Shown: positions 15,555-22,679 of the stretch, one piece after another | Numbering within the stretch: the stretch's first letter is position 1 | Layout of the letters: the number at the start of each line of letters is the position of its first letter | DNA from: a virus | Virus record (IMG/VR): IMGVR_UViG_3300045971_000577 | Coordinates: 1 to 64,000 of that record | Strand: one strand, 5' to 3' | Length of the DNA stretch: 64,000 nt | Program-made: the position numbers and the translations under genes | The notes under the pieces: model-generated | The model's input: only the letters and a program-made list of their open reading frames with translations | What the model was told of the DNA's origin: nothing | The model's database searches: none

Positions 15555-15737
15555 TCAACCCTTCCACGCCGTTGCGTAAATCGATGCACAAAGGATGCCC
15601 CAAAACACGAAACTCAGATTCATAATAAACCACACAAATCTCTCCCAGCCCGTGCCACTCGGTTTCATAGGAGCACCGACAAGTGCGATTGCCAGATATA
15701 GAAGGCCAACCAACCCGATGATGTTGACGCCGTTCAT
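15555..15737 (-). CDS. two-helix membrane protein, 60 aa
   Basis: MNGVNIIGLVGLLYLAIALV and FVWFIMNLSFVFWGILCASI are two membrane segments. ATGA overlap with the preceding gene. Unknown. Confidence 0.8.
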   Translation of the reverse strand: MNGVNIIGLVGLLYLAIALVGAPMKPSGTGWERFVWFIMNLSFVFWGILCASIYATAWKG

Positions 15738-15910
15738 ACCTTGCTCCACATCAGGTTGATTGCGGCGCCGCCGCCGATTGCCATGATCACCATGCTCAGG
15801 CGCAGCAACCAGGCCGGCGATGCGCTCGGGCCAATCACCACCAGGATAGCGAAAGAGAAGATCAGTGCAAGGATGATTGCTGCCACTTGCAAGGACACAA
15901 AGATGCTCAT
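15734..15910 (-). CDS. small membrane protein, 58 aa, internal start
   Basis: MSIFVSLQVAAIILALIFSF and a second hydrophobic helix near the end. It has its own promoter and leader inside the longer frame, so a separate product is likely. Confidence 0.75.
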   Translation of the reverse strand: MSIFVSLQVAAIILALIFSFAILVVIGPSASPAWLLRLSMVIMAIGGGAAINLMWSKV

Positions 15911-16468
15911 TTCGTTGCTGCCTGTCTGTCTGTGTTGTGCGATGTATGTATTATGCGTGACAGAACGGATTAGGTCAACTGGTCTTTGGTGTAAGCAAGG
16001 ATTCCCGCACCATCTTGCGAACTTTGGGAATGTCGCGCTTTCTGAAAGTAGGTTCCATCCCTGATCACCAGTCGTGAGCTGCTTCATTTCCTCCAGCGTC
16101 AACTTCCCACGATAAAAGGGCATGCCATCCAGTGTCTTGGACTTGGTGTGGCATCCTTTGGTGTCATAGTGCCACACCTCTCCTTTGTGCCTGAACTCCA
16201 GCCCAACGTGGCCGAAAGTCACCCCGTGTTCGTTCCACTCGTACGTGGTGTTCTTCTGTGCCTTTCGTCTGGCTGTTCCTAGCATCTTTCGACCACCAGA
16301 CCAGGACTTGGCACGATTGGCAGCAACGATGCCTTTCGCCTTGATGCCATGTTCCAGCAGGCATTCGGCAACCACTGCTGCATAGACGCAGCACCCGCCG
16401 TGGTTGATATAGGGAAACCGTCTGAAGACTGCATCGCCCAGGGTATCCAACCGTGTAATCAGTGTCAT
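15734..16468 (-). CDS. fused reading frame through a promoter, 244 aa
   Basis: The N-terminal ~180 residues look like a cysteine-protease/transglutaminase-fold protein: 'HGGCCVYAAVVAECLLEHGI' then 'WHYDTKG' resemble Cys and His motif surroundings. No stop follows; the frame runs through the -35/-10 promoter (decoded as VDLIRSVTHNTYIAQ) into the membrane protein starting at 15910. Either a stop was lost or a real fusion exists. ATGA overlap fixes the start. Confidence 0.65.
   Translation of the reverse strand: MTLITRLDTLGDAVFRRFPYINHGGCCVYAAVVAECLLEHGIKAKGIVAANRAKSWSGGRKMLGTARRKAQKNTTYEWNEHGVTFGHVGLEFRHKGEVWHYDTKGCHTKSKTLDGMPFYRGKLTLEEMKQLTTGDQGWNLLSESATFPKFARWCGNPCLHQRPVDLIRSVTHNTYIAQHRQTGSNEMSIFVSLQVAAIILALIFSFAILVVIGPSASPAWLLRLSMVIMAIGGGAAINLMWSKV
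15950..15978 (-). promoter_or_regulatory. sigma70-type promoter inside a coding frame
   Basis: -35 TTGACC, 17 nt, -10 CATAAT, leader CATACATCGCACAACAC; translated in the 244-aa frame. Confidence 0.85.
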
Positions 16469-16731
16469 TGGTTGTGCCACCATTTCTTGAGGCCATTTGC
16501 TGCGTCGATGATTAGGACGATTGCAAGGATAGTTCCAGCAACTTCAAGAATGAAACACCACAGCCACACCACCAAAAACGGAAGATAAAGAATAATCTTC
16601 CATCCGTCGTCCGTTGTGTCGTCACATATGATTTCCGATAGGATGTCGCGCAATGCGAAAGAAGCCCACAGCGCAAAGAAAAACGCCGCCAATATCAGTA
16701 TGGCGTAAATCAATGCGGCTGTGGTGCTCAT
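16465..16731 (-). CDS. two-helix membrane protein, 88 aa
   Basis: Helix 1 LIYAILILAAFFFALWASFA and helix 2 ILYLPFLVVWLWCFILEVAG with an acidic DDTTDD loop between them. Coupled by ATGA to the fused gene below. Unknown. Confidence 0.8.
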   Translation of the reverse strand: MSTTAALIYAILILAAFFFALWASFALRDILSEIICDDTTDDGWKIILYLPFLVVWLWCFILEVAGTILAIVLIIDAANGLKKWWHNQ

Positions 16732-16737
16732 GGCCGA

Positions 16738-17007
16738 TTAGCCGTGGTACATGCGTTCGCCAGCGCCCAGGAGGTGCAGCGCCTTCTGTTCCACAGGCCA
16801 GCCCAGTTCGAGCAGCCTGTCGACCAGGTTGAAGGCGCTGGGCAGCGTCGGATTGACCATGCCGGCCAGCAGCGAATGGGCACGCTTCTGGAGTGCCTGC
16901 ATTTCGGCCTGCTGCTCCTCGACTGTCGAAACCATCGACTTGACCTGGTGGTCGTTGATGTCACGCAGGAGGGACTTGGCTTCGGAGATGAAGAACTGTG
17001 AGTTCAT
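16738..17007 (-). CDS. hypothetical helical protein, 89 aa
   Basis: MNSQFFISEAKSLLRDINDH then a glutamine-rich helix; leucine pattern suggests coiled coil. ATG follows GAAAGTGATCCAA. A hairpin lies upstream (17031-17054). Confidence 0.8.
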   Translation of the reverse strand: MNSQFFISEAKSLLRDINDHQVKSMVSTVEEQQAEMQALQKRAHSLLAGMVNPTLPSAFNLVDRLLELGWPVEQKALHLLGAGERMYHG

Positions 17008-17030
17008 TTGGATCACTTTCTGTAACACTC

Positions 17031-17054
17031 GGGGTATGAGATGTGGCATACCCC
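17031..17054 (-). other. 8-bp hairpin upstream of a gene
   Basis: GGGGTATG and CATACCCC around an 8-base loop, between the stop at 17081 and the next start at 17007. No U-tract; terminator, processing site or translational control element. Confidence 0.45.
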
Positions 17055-17080
17055 TAACCACTCAAACAAGTATAGCTGAT

Positions 17081-17293
17081 CTACCTGGCCCTGTCAAACA
17101 TTTTTGCGAAGCAATTGAAGGCAAAAGTGCAAGCGTAAAGGCTATTCAAGAATGGACAAATAGAAATGAAAACCATGACTGCTATGTCAACATCGGAAGT
17201 TGGAATAGCATTTGCACCGCAATCATCAAGCCAGAATCCCAGCCCAGCCAACAAAGCACTGAGCAAATAGGTGGTCAGAAGAAATGATACCAT
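17081..17293 (-). CDS. membrane protein, 70 aa
   Basis: MVSFLLTTYLLSALLAGLGF followed by a second hydrophobic segment (DIAVMVFISICPFLNSLYAC). Overlaps the upstream gene by 19 bases. Unknown. Confidence 0.75.
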   Translation of the reverse strand: MVSFLLTTYLLSALLAGLGFWLDDCGANAIPTSDVDIAVMVFISICPFLNSLYACTFAFNCFAKMFDRAR

Positions 17294-17481
17294 TTTCTAA
17301 CCGTTCGAGCTGGTTTGCCTCGCCGCCAGGCCAGGTGTCTTGCACAGTCGAGCGCGAGGCCAGCACTGAAGCAGCCCGCGGTGAAGAAGTGGAGAAGCCC
17401 GTCAACCACCATTGCAGGGCCCAGCAGCATACGCCACCCCCACGATTGGATGTTGGGCTCCCCACTTCGTTTGAAGTTCAC
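17275..17481 (-). CDS. membrane protein, 68 aa
   Basis: MNFKRSGEPNIQSWGWRMLL then a hydrophobic stretch (VVDGLLHFFTAGCFSAGLAL) and a basic tail. ATGA overlap with the gene upstream. Unknown. Confidence 0.75.
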   Translation of the reverse strand: MNFKRSGEPNIQSWGWRMLLGPAMVVDGLLHFFTAGCFSAGLALDCARHLAWRRGKPARTVRKWYHFF

Positions 17482-17804
17482 TTGCCGAACTCTTCGATCA
17501 GCGCATCCAGCCAGCGATGCCGGTACTTCTGCACTTCGTCACGCGGATATGCACCGTGTTCGATACCCACGTAGGTGAGGTAGGATTCGACGCAGTTGCC
17601 GTAGGGCCGGAGCCGTTCCATGATGACACCGACCGCATCATCGTATGCGATGGTTGAAATGATCCTTCGATCATGCAGCCGCCGAAGCGCATGGCAAATG
17701 AACTGCTCTTTGGCGCCGATCGAATAGGTCATCGAAACGTGATTCTTGGCAAGACTGAATGCTCGCTCAATCTCCAGCCGTTCCCAGCGCGAGTAGTCGC
17801 TCAT
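17478..17804 (-). CDS. paralogue pair member 2, 108 aa
   Basis: Shares with the next gene a core 'FICHA', 'A...IMERL.P' and the C-terminal block QKYRHRWLDALIEEFGK. Probably a tandem duplication. Unknown domain. ATGA overlaps. Confidence 0.85.
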   Translation of the reverse strand: MSDYSRWERLEIERAFSLAKNHVSMTYSIGAKEQFICHALRRLHDRRIISTIAYDDAVGVIMERLRPYGNCVESYLTYVGIEHGAYPRDEVQKYRHRWLDALIEEFGK

Positions 17805-18151
17805 TTCGAGAACTCCGCAATCAGTGCATCCACCCAGCGGTGTCGGTACTTCTGAATGCAGTCCGGATCCTGCAGCCGGGCCGCTTGGTAGGCCCTGACA
17901 CCGAGAGTGGTAACCAGAAAATCTTCCACGGTCGAGTGGCCAGGACCCAGGCGGCGCTCAATCATCGCCGTGGCCACTCGATACTGGTCGTGTGTGATCT
18001 TGCCGCGCTCTTCGGCATCTTCAATGGCGTGGCAGATGAAGGTGTGCCTCTTGACAGTTATACGCCTGCCATCAGACTCGGAATTCACCAGTCGAAGGTA
18101 CGGTTTCGCAGCTTTCAGCGCCTTGGCAATCTGTGCTCGTTCCAGGCTCAT
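17801..18151 (-). CDS. paralogue pair member 1, 116 aa
   Basis: MSLERAQIAKALKAAKPYLR; core 'HTFICHAIEDAEERGK', C-terminal QKYRHRWVDALIAEFSK shared with its neighbour. I use the ATG within the ATGA overlap at 18151. Confidence 0.85.
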   Translation of the reverse strand: MSLERAQIAKALKAAKPYLRLVNSESDGRRITVKRHTFICHAIEDAEERGKITHDQYRVATAMIERRLGPGHSTVEDFLVTTLGVRAYQAARLQDPDCIQKYRHRWVDALIAEFSK

Positions 18152-18669
18152 ACGCACTCCACAACTTCGCCTTGCTTCAAGCCAACATCGCCGTACCGCT
18201 TGATTTCCTTCTCGCCAGTGCCTAGCTTGTAGGTGTCGCCGCTGTTCGGACCCAGCCCCTTGATCATCACCCAGGAGCACGTCGGCCAGGCAACCACCTT
18301 GTCGTCGAACTTCTCGCTGGCATCGCCCTGGAGCACAAAGCTCTGGCATCGGCCGATCTGGATGTTGCCGTCGCGCTGCACGAGTTCCAGCACGCTGAAG
18401 CAGTCGTCGTCAGCCACTTCGGGATCGTCGGCCTTCGGCTTCTTGTTGCCGGGCTTCTGCACGCCCTTCGGAGCAGGTGCGCGACCCAGGCCTTCGACCG
18501 GTGCGGCCTTCTTGGCGTTGTTGTAGTGGGTAGCAGCGGCCGCCAGCGAACAGCCAGTTTCAGCCATCAGCGTATCCATCACGGTCTTGCGGAACGACCG
18601 CCCATCCGTTGTCGCCAACGCGATGTGCAGGTTGTACAGTTCGACAGCTCTTTCCTTTGCGGTTGTCAT
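18148..18669 (-). CDS. HYN-GLGR domain protein, 173 aa
   Basis: N-terminal domain (about residues 20-62) with RKTVMDTLMAET.CSLAAAATHYNNAKK and GLGR, also in the proteins at 22680-23156 and 34884-35384. The linker is lysine/proline rich; the C-terminal part has a different fold-like region. The shared domain may bind DNA (helix-rich), but I do not recognise it. Confidence 0.85.
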   Translation of the reverse strand: MTTAKERAVELYNLHIALATTDGRSFRKTVMDTLMAETGCSLAAAATHYNNAKKAAPVEGLGRAPAPKGVQKPGNKKPKADDPEVADDDCFSVLELVQRDGNIQIGRCQSFVLQGDASEKFDDKVVAWPTCSWVMIKGLGPNSGDTYKLGTGEKEIKRYGDVGLKQGEVVECV

Positions 18670-18693
18670 GTGACTCCTTGTTGCGATGTATGT

Positions 18694-18722
18694 ATTATGC
18701 AGCAGACGGTGGAACTTGTCTA
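18694..18722 (-). promoter_or_regulatory. sigma70-type phage promoter
   Basis: -10 CATAAT, full shared leader; -35 weak (TAGACA) at 17 nt. Confidence 0.75.
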
Positions 18723-18725
18723 CCT

Positions 18726-19061
18726 CTATATGAACAGCGATGCATCGACACTCTGATATCCGTCGATGGTCATCACGTAAACCTGGTGGTTGAGTGGATC
18801 GCCTTCCATGATGCTCTGCAGGTCACTTTGGTAGAAGGAATCTTTCCCGAACATCGGATCCACTGCCGCCAGGGTGATCTTGTATCCGTCAGCAACGGTG
18901 TATCGGGATTCGTCGATCCGGCATTCTGTCCGTTGGACGGGAGAGTCACTGCTGCGAAATGCAAAGCCGGGGATGATGCCCACATGCTGCAGGCGCGACA
19001 TGGGAATGAAGAACGCCAGATTGGCTACTCCATATTCGGCTGCAAGTTTCTTCAGGTTCAT
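18726..19061 (-). CDS. hypothetical protein, 111 aa
   Basis: MNLKKLAAEYGVANLAFFIP onward. AAGGATTTGAT precedes ATG 19061, just after the upstream stop, so I prefer it over an ATG ten codons earlier. Unknown. Confidence 0.8.
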   Translation of the reverse strand: MNLKKLAAEYGVANLAFFIPMSRLQHVGIIPGFAFRSSDSPVQRTECRIDESRYTVADGYKITLAAVDPMFGKDSFYQSDLQSIMEGDPLNHQVYVMTIDGYQSVDASLFI

Positions 19062-19062
19062 A

Positions 19063-19293
19063 TCAAATCCTTGTTTCTTCTTTGCCGCCATCAGCGCATT
19101 CGGGGCAGACGGCGAACATCACTCCAACGTAGTCACCGTCGCCGTCGAACGCCTTGGTTTTCGGATTGAAGGTGTGGCCGTACTGCAAGTGAAAGGAGCC
19201 CGTCTCCGGCTTGGTGCTGTCAACCGCAACATTGTCGCACTTGGTGCACCAGAAGGATTGCGGCTCCCGCGGAGTAAAAGGATTGAGCTTCAT
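19063..19293 (-). CDS. zinc-binding hypothetical protein, 76 aa
   Basis: Two CxxC pairs (CTKC near residue 16, CPEC near residue 66) flank a beta-rich middle: a zinc ribbon. ATGA overlap with the preceding gene fixes the start. Confidence 0.8.
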   Translation of the reverse strand: MKLNPFTPREPQSFWCTKCDNVAVDSTKPETGSFHLQYGHTFNPKTKAFDGDGDYVGVMFAVCPECADGGKEETRI

Positions 19294-19430
19294 TGCGTAT
19301 TCGGGTAAATGTCGTCCCAACCTTCACTGTACCAGTAATCAACAGTCAGTTGGTACATATCGATGCTCTCGAACATCCGACTATTCAGTTCCTTCAGGAT
19401 GCCGTTCTTCCACAGTCGAATGGTCTGCAT
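19290..19430 (-). CDS. hypothetical protein, 46 aa
   Basis: MQTIRLWKNGILKELNSRMF, ends YWYSEGWDDIYPNTQ. Aromatic-rich. Start begins seven bases after the preceding stop. Unknown. Confidence 0.7.
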   Translation of the reverse strand: MQTIRLWKNGILKELNSRMFESIDMYQLTVDYWYSEGWDDIYPNTQ

Positions 19431-19437
19431 GCTGTTC

Positions 19438-19635
19438 TCAGTCAGGCAGCTTATCGCCAGGGCCCCAGAAGACCGCTTCCCAGGTCTTCTGGTCGTCGAT
19501 GAAAGTCCAGGACGAACCCAGCGGCTCCAGCCACCTGCCGCCGACATTGGGTGTCCCATCGGGCTTGCGCTTACGGACGGCGAAGTAACAGGATTCGGGG
19601 CTGCCGGATTCTCGGGTGGGGTTCTGGATCAGCAT
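19438..19635 (-). CDS. hypothetical protein, 65 aa
   Basis: MLIQNPTRESGSPESCYFAV; ends TWEAVFWGPGDKLPD. GGAGTAAGAA precedes the start. Unknown. Confidence 0.75.
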   Translation of the reverse strand: MLIQNPTRESGSPESCYFAVRKRKPDGTPNVGGRWLEPLGSSWTFIDDQKTWEAVFWGPGDKLPD

Positions 19636-19638
19636 TTC

Positions 19639-19983
19639 TTACTCCTGTCTGTCGTGGATGGGAACTGCGCCGTAGGATTCGGTACCGATGATCTCGCGAA
19701 CAGCATCGTGGAAGCGGCTGTCGCTGGTGTGGGCGAAGTTACCGCCCATCATCCACCAGCCCGGCTTCGGCCGCCATTCACCGATCTCCAGGAACTCGGC
19801 CGGCACAATCTTCACATGCCCGGGGACGTTACCCTTCACCAACATTGCCGCAGGAACATCCCAATGCGGCTTGGTCGGGCCCTCCACATTCACCAGGCAG
19901 AGGTCTTTCACCATTCTGCCGGAGATGCCCTTGTTGGTGCAATCGCCCAGCGGAAACTTGTAGACAGAAACGCAGAGGCCCAT
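19639..19983 (-). CDS. hypothetical protein, 114 aa
   Basis: MGLCVSVYKFPLGDCTNKGI onward; 'KPGWWMMGGNFAHTSDSRF' is a striking aromatic stretch. No domain recognised. First gene of a five-gene run (19983 to 18726). Confidence 0.8.
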   Translation of the reverse strand: MGLCVSVYKFPLGDCTNKGISGRMVKDLCLVNVEGPTKPHWDVPAAMLVKGNVPGHVKIVPAEFLEIGEWRPKPGWWMMGGNFAHTSDSRFHDAVREIIGTESYGAVPIHDRQE

Positions 19984-20015
19984 TTGGTTCTCCAGATATT
20001 TGTTGCAGTGACTAA

Positions 20016-20044
20016 ACTATAACGCAGGGTGGGACCGATGTCAA
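20016..20044 (-). promoter_or_regulatory. sigma70-type phage promoter
   Basis: -35 TTGACA, 17 nt, -10 TATAGT; leader diverged. Confidence 0.8.
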
Positions 20045-20241
20045 CCGGCCAACTTCTTTATCAGAAGGCCCTGCAAGTCGCCCACCTCATCGTTCTCGAG
20101 ATAGAAATCGGTCTTCGGATCCCAGTACTTGCCTTCCTTGGAATCGTAGTAAAGCACGCGGCCATTGCCAAAGTGGAACGGCCCTTCGAGACCATTGCGC
20201 GGGCCGTACCGTTCATCCCTACTGAAGGTGATGTAGGCCAC
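20041..20241 (-). CDS. hypothetical protein, 66 aa, GTG start
   Basis: AYITFSRDERYGPRNGLEGP after a GTG that begins two bases after the preceding TAA; a longer frame would overlap the upstream gene. Ends DLQGLLIKKLAG. Unknown. Confidence 0.7.
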   Translation of the reverse strand: MAYITFSRDERYGPRNGLEGPFHFGNGRVLYYDSKEGKYWDPKTDFYLENDEVGDLQGLLIKKLAG

Positions 20242-20242
20242 G

Positions 20243-20467
20243 TTATCCGCCAGTGGGTTCGTCAGCGTCGGCTTCGTCTTCGTCGGGAGTATCGTCGCCG
20301 GCGTTGGGAATGTAGTCGTTGGAGCGAGCAAACTGCTTCACTTCATCTTCACTCAGGAAGTTCAGCAAGTCGCGGATGACGTTGTCCTTGTCAAGGACGC
20401 CTTGCTCAACCAGGTCGAGCATCTGGCAGGTAACGGGCCTGCTTTTCCTGTGATCAAAACCAAACAT
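20243..20467 (-). CDS. hypothetical acidic protein, 74 aa
   Basis: MFGFDHRKSRPVTCQMLDLV; very acidic C-terminus (DDTPDEDEADADE). Start follows AAGGACAGACC. Unknown; acidic tails are common in DNA mimics, but nothing else supports that. Confidence 0.8.
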   Translation of the reverse strand: MFGFDHRKSRPVTCQMLDLVEQGVLDKDNVIRDLLNFLSEDEVKQFARSNDYIPNAGDDTPDEDEADADEPTGG

Positions 20468-20494
20468 GGTCTGTCCTTGTTGTGCGATGTGTGT

Positions 20495-20523
20495 ATTATG
20501 CGCGGACAGATGGAGTCTGTCAA
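20495..20523 (-). promoter_or_regulatory. sigma70-type phage promoter
   Basis: -35 TTGACA, 17 nt, -10 CATAAT, leader with GCACAACAAGG. Confidence 0.85.
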
Positions 20524-20666
20524 CGACTTTTTAGGAATCGCTCACCTTTTAGCTGAAAGATTTCGTGCAAGCGTTCATGCCACACCAGGAACTTTTTCTG
20601 GGTGGGTGTAAGCCCATTCCAGATAGTTTCATCGATGTTGACCGGCCGTACGAGTTCTGATTTCAT
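20520..20666 (-). CDS. hypothetical protein, 48 aa
   Basis: MKSELVRPVNIDETIWNGLT then a basic helix (QKKFLVWHERLHEIFQLK). AAGGAGAAACAG precedes the ATG; stop overlaps the next promoter's -35. Confidence 0.75.
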   Translation of the reverse strand: MKSELVRPVNIDETIWNGLTPTQKKFLVWHERLHEIFQLKGERFLKSR

Positions 20667-20676
20667 CTGTTTCTCC

Positions 20677-20901
20677 TTATTGGTGCTCGAGCAGCGTTTG
20701 ACAGTGCAGGCAGCGTATGCATGCAGGGACCGCTAAACGCCGCGCATCCGCTATTTTTTCGCCACAATCCACGCAAATATCCGACCCTTTGCCCTGCAGC
20801 ATACGCCCGCGCACAGCAGCAATCGCGTTCTCATTCAAGTGCATCGCGTGGAGTTGACCCATCTCTTCTTCGGCAATGTTACTATGCTGGGTGTTATCCA
20901 T
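20677..20901 (-). CDS. DksA/TraR-type zinc-finger protein, 74 aa
   Basis: C-terminal C4 zinc finger CVDCGEKIADARRL then CIRCLHCQ, the DksA/TraR signature. Family members enter the RNA polymerase secondary channel and retune promoters, often with ppGpp. At 74 aa it is TraR-sized. Begins MDNTQHSNIAEEEMGQLHAM; the word QHSNI also ends a 16-codon frame on the other side of the inserted endonuclease gene. Confidence 0.85.
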   Translation of the reverse strand: MDNTQHSNIAEEEMGQLHAMHLNENAIAAVRGRMLQGKGSDICVDCGEKIADARRLAVPACIRCLHCQTLLEHQ

Positions 20902-21544
20902 TTTCGAGTTCAGCTTTCTTTCGAGCCAGAAATGCATTCATAGAATTTCTTCTCTTCTGCCGTGTCTCTTCGGAGATAGGTTTTGGAGGATTATCCTTTA
21001 GGTAGGCCTTACGAGTCTCGGATTGTTTCCGTTTTGTTTCTTCCGAGTGGTGCTTTCCAAAATTCGGATGATTGACTCCTGCTATTTTAGCAGAAATAAG
21101 CTCCTTTGTCTCATCTGAATGAAAATTGCCTTTGTTCTTTGCACCAATCTTAGATCTTGTTTCTGCCGTCGGAACTCTGCCATAGTTTGGATTATTTTCA
21201 CCAGACGTTGCTGCAGATATTCTTCTTTTTGTTTCGTCTGTATGGCCGTCACACTTGAAGCGTCTCTTTGCGTTATACTTTACATTTTTGTTTATCAATA
21301 GAGGATTATTCCAGTTCTCGAAGATTAGCGATTGCTCAAAGTCATAAGCAGACTGATCATCAAAGAATTCGGCAACGATAGTCCAATTGAACTCGCTGAA
21401 TGTTTTCTTTATTGGTGGTGAAGATGTGAAGTAGATCTTTCCAAAATCTTCCGAAGATGGAAGATTATGAAAAACATTTCTTTCTCGATAGCCGATATAG
21501 ATCTTGCCGGTGACAGAGTGGACGCCTATATACACATAGGGCAT
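20894..21544 (-). CDS. GIY-YIG homing endonuclease, 216 aa
   Basis: MPYVYIGVHSVTGKIYIGYR holds the GIY-YIG motifs. NUMOD3-like repeats follow (GENNPNYGRV, KNKGNFHSDET, GVNHPNFGKHHSEE). AT-richer than its neighbours. Overlaps the start of the DksA-like gene by eight bases and is preceded by a late-promoter octamer: a recently inserted free-standing endonuclease. Confidence 0.88.
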   Translation of the reverse strand: MPYVYIGVHSVTGKIYIGYRERNVFHNLPSSEDFGKIYFTSSPPIKKTFSEFNWTIVAEFFDDQSAYDFEQSLIFENWNNPLLINKNVKYNAKRRFKCDGHTDETKRRISAATSGENNPNYGRVPTAETRSKIGAKNKGNFHSDETKELISAKIAGVNHPNFGKHHSEETKRKQSETRKAYLKDNPPKPISEETRQKRRNSMNAFLARKKAELENG

Positions 21545-21574
21545 CGGTTTAGTCGAGGCAGGGAACGTCACCTC

Positions 21575-21625
21575 TTATTTATCCTCGATGTTCGAGTGCT
21601 GTACGGTTTCGACTTCGGTCTTCAT
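21575..21625 (-). CDS. 16-codon frame, possible displaced gene start
   Basis: MKTEVETVQHSNIEDK then TAA, starting at an overlap with the upstream stop. QHSNI recurs at residues 5-9 of the DksA-like protein beyond the endonuclease. Probably the original 5' end of that gene, cut off by insertion. Confidence 0.5.
   Translation of the reverse strand: MKTEVETVQHSNIEDK
21576..21583 (-). promoter_or_regulatory. T4-like late promoter
   Basis: GATAAATA 31 bases before the GIY-YIG start. Confidence 0.55.
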
Positions 21626-21795
21626 AGGATACCCAACATCCGCTTGGCATTCTGTAGCTTGTAGGTCATCATGCAGTAGATTCGGCTGTTGCCCTTTTCC
21701 ATACACATTTCAACGGTGTCGGATGTGTACATCCAGGATCCGATCATGAGAATAACCACAACCAGTGCGGCTATTGCCCAAAGTGCATTCTTCAT
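21622..21795 (-). CDS. small membrane protein, 57 aa
   Basis: MKNALWAIAALVVVILMIGS is a membrane anchor or signal; the rest has paired cysteines (VEMCMEKGNSRIYCMM). TGATG overlap with the preceding gene. Unknown. Confidence 0.8.
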   Translation of the reverse strand: MKNALWAIAALVVVILMIGSWMYTSDTVEMCMEKGNSRIYCMMTYKLQNAKRMLGIL

Positions 21796-22193
21796 CAGCT
21801 GCCCATCGAAAAGTCGACGTTGTAGAACTTCTGGCTGATTTTCACACCTTCGAAATACAGGTCGCTGAAATCATGTCCCCAGACGCCGTATCGACCAGCA
21901 GAAGAGGAACGGTTGAGCATACCAGGAATGTGTCCCGGATTGCCGACATCGCCTTCCTCTTCCTTGTAGATGCGCTCGTAATCTGCCCGGGCGAGCACCA
22001 GTAGATCTTCGCCAGTCATTTCCGGCGTTAGTTCATGTTGGAAGCTCGCTTCGGTGCTCAGCGGATAGCTGTAGCGGAAGTTGAAGAGCCCGCTCAAGCC
22101 CAGCGCCGGAATCAACTCGTCGATGTAATCGATATCCTCGTTGGCGAAGCCCTTGACGAAGGATGCAGCGTGGATATTGCAGTCGAGTTGCAT
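21795..22193 (-). CDS. hypothetical protein, 132 aa
   Basis: MQLDCNIHAASFVKGFANED onward, with 'GRYGVWGHDFSDLYFEGVKI'. No domain recognised. Second gene of an operon starting at 22380. Confidence 0.8.
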   Translation of the reverse strand: MQLDCNIHAASFVKGFANEDIDYIDELIPALGLSGLFNFRYSYPLSTEASFQHELTPEMTGEDLLVLARADYERIYKEEEGDVGNPGHIPGMLNRSSSAGRYGVWGHDFSDLYFEGVKISQKFYNVDFSMGS

Positions 22194-22194
22194 G

Positions 22195-22380
22195 TTAGGC
22201 CTCCTCAGCTTCGAGCTCTTCCAGAAGCTTCACACCAGCAGCGATTGCTTCTTCGTCGTTGGTTGCTTCCAGCAGTATCTCGTCCCCACACCAGCAGAAG
22301 AAGTATTGCTTCAGATCCCGCCAATACGACACCCGCTCGTTCAGTTCTCGGATGATGGGATCGGTTTTGGGTTTGGACAT
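22195..22380 (-). CDS. hypothetical protein, 61 aa
   Basis: MSKPKTDPIIRELNERVSYW; acidic C-terminal helix (NDEEAIAAGVKLLEELEAEE). Longer reading would translate the promoter. Unknown. Confidence 0.8.
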   Translation of the reverse strand: MSKPKTDPIIRELNERVSYWRDLKQYFFCWCGDEILLEATNDEEAIAAGVKLLEELEAEEA

Positions 22381-22408
22381 TTGGGTTGATTCCTGTTGCG
22401 ATGTCACT

Positions 22409-22437
22409 ATTATGCAGCGACCTGTCTGGATTGTCAA
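22409..22437 (-). promoter_or_regulatory. sigma70-type phage promoter
   Basis: -35 TTGACA, 17 nt, -10 CATAAT; leader GTGACATCGCAACAGG. Confidence 0.85.
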
Positions 22438-22484
22438 CTGCTAAATGAATTGCGGTCCACCCTGTTGTTTCGGGCTACTCATCC

Positions 22485-22670
22485 TTACGGGATGATAAGC
22501 ATCGCGAAATGCTTTCGGTTATTTCCGATACTGTAAGGCCCCTTCGCGGGAACCTTGTGGACTGCAATGCACTCACCCGAAAAGGACCTTTCGGTCCAGT
22601 CCAGGCACTGCTCTTCCTTTAGTAAATGGTGGCCCAAGCCCTTACGCTTGGGAACCGCACCCAACCCCAA
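22485..22670 (-). CDS. possible protein, about 61 aa
   Basis: Frame ends HKVPAKGPYSIGNNRKHFAM, which reads like real protein, but the only start is a TTG at 22670 and the interval holds several hairpins (GGACC/GGTCC, CCCAAGC/GCTTGGG). Could be coding or a structured RNA between 22680 and 22440. Confidence 0.4.
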   Translation of the reverse strand: MGLGAVPKRKGLGHHLLKEEQCLDWTERSFSGECIAVHKVPAKGPYSIGNNRKHFAMLIIP

Positions 22671-22679
22671 CCTTGTTGC

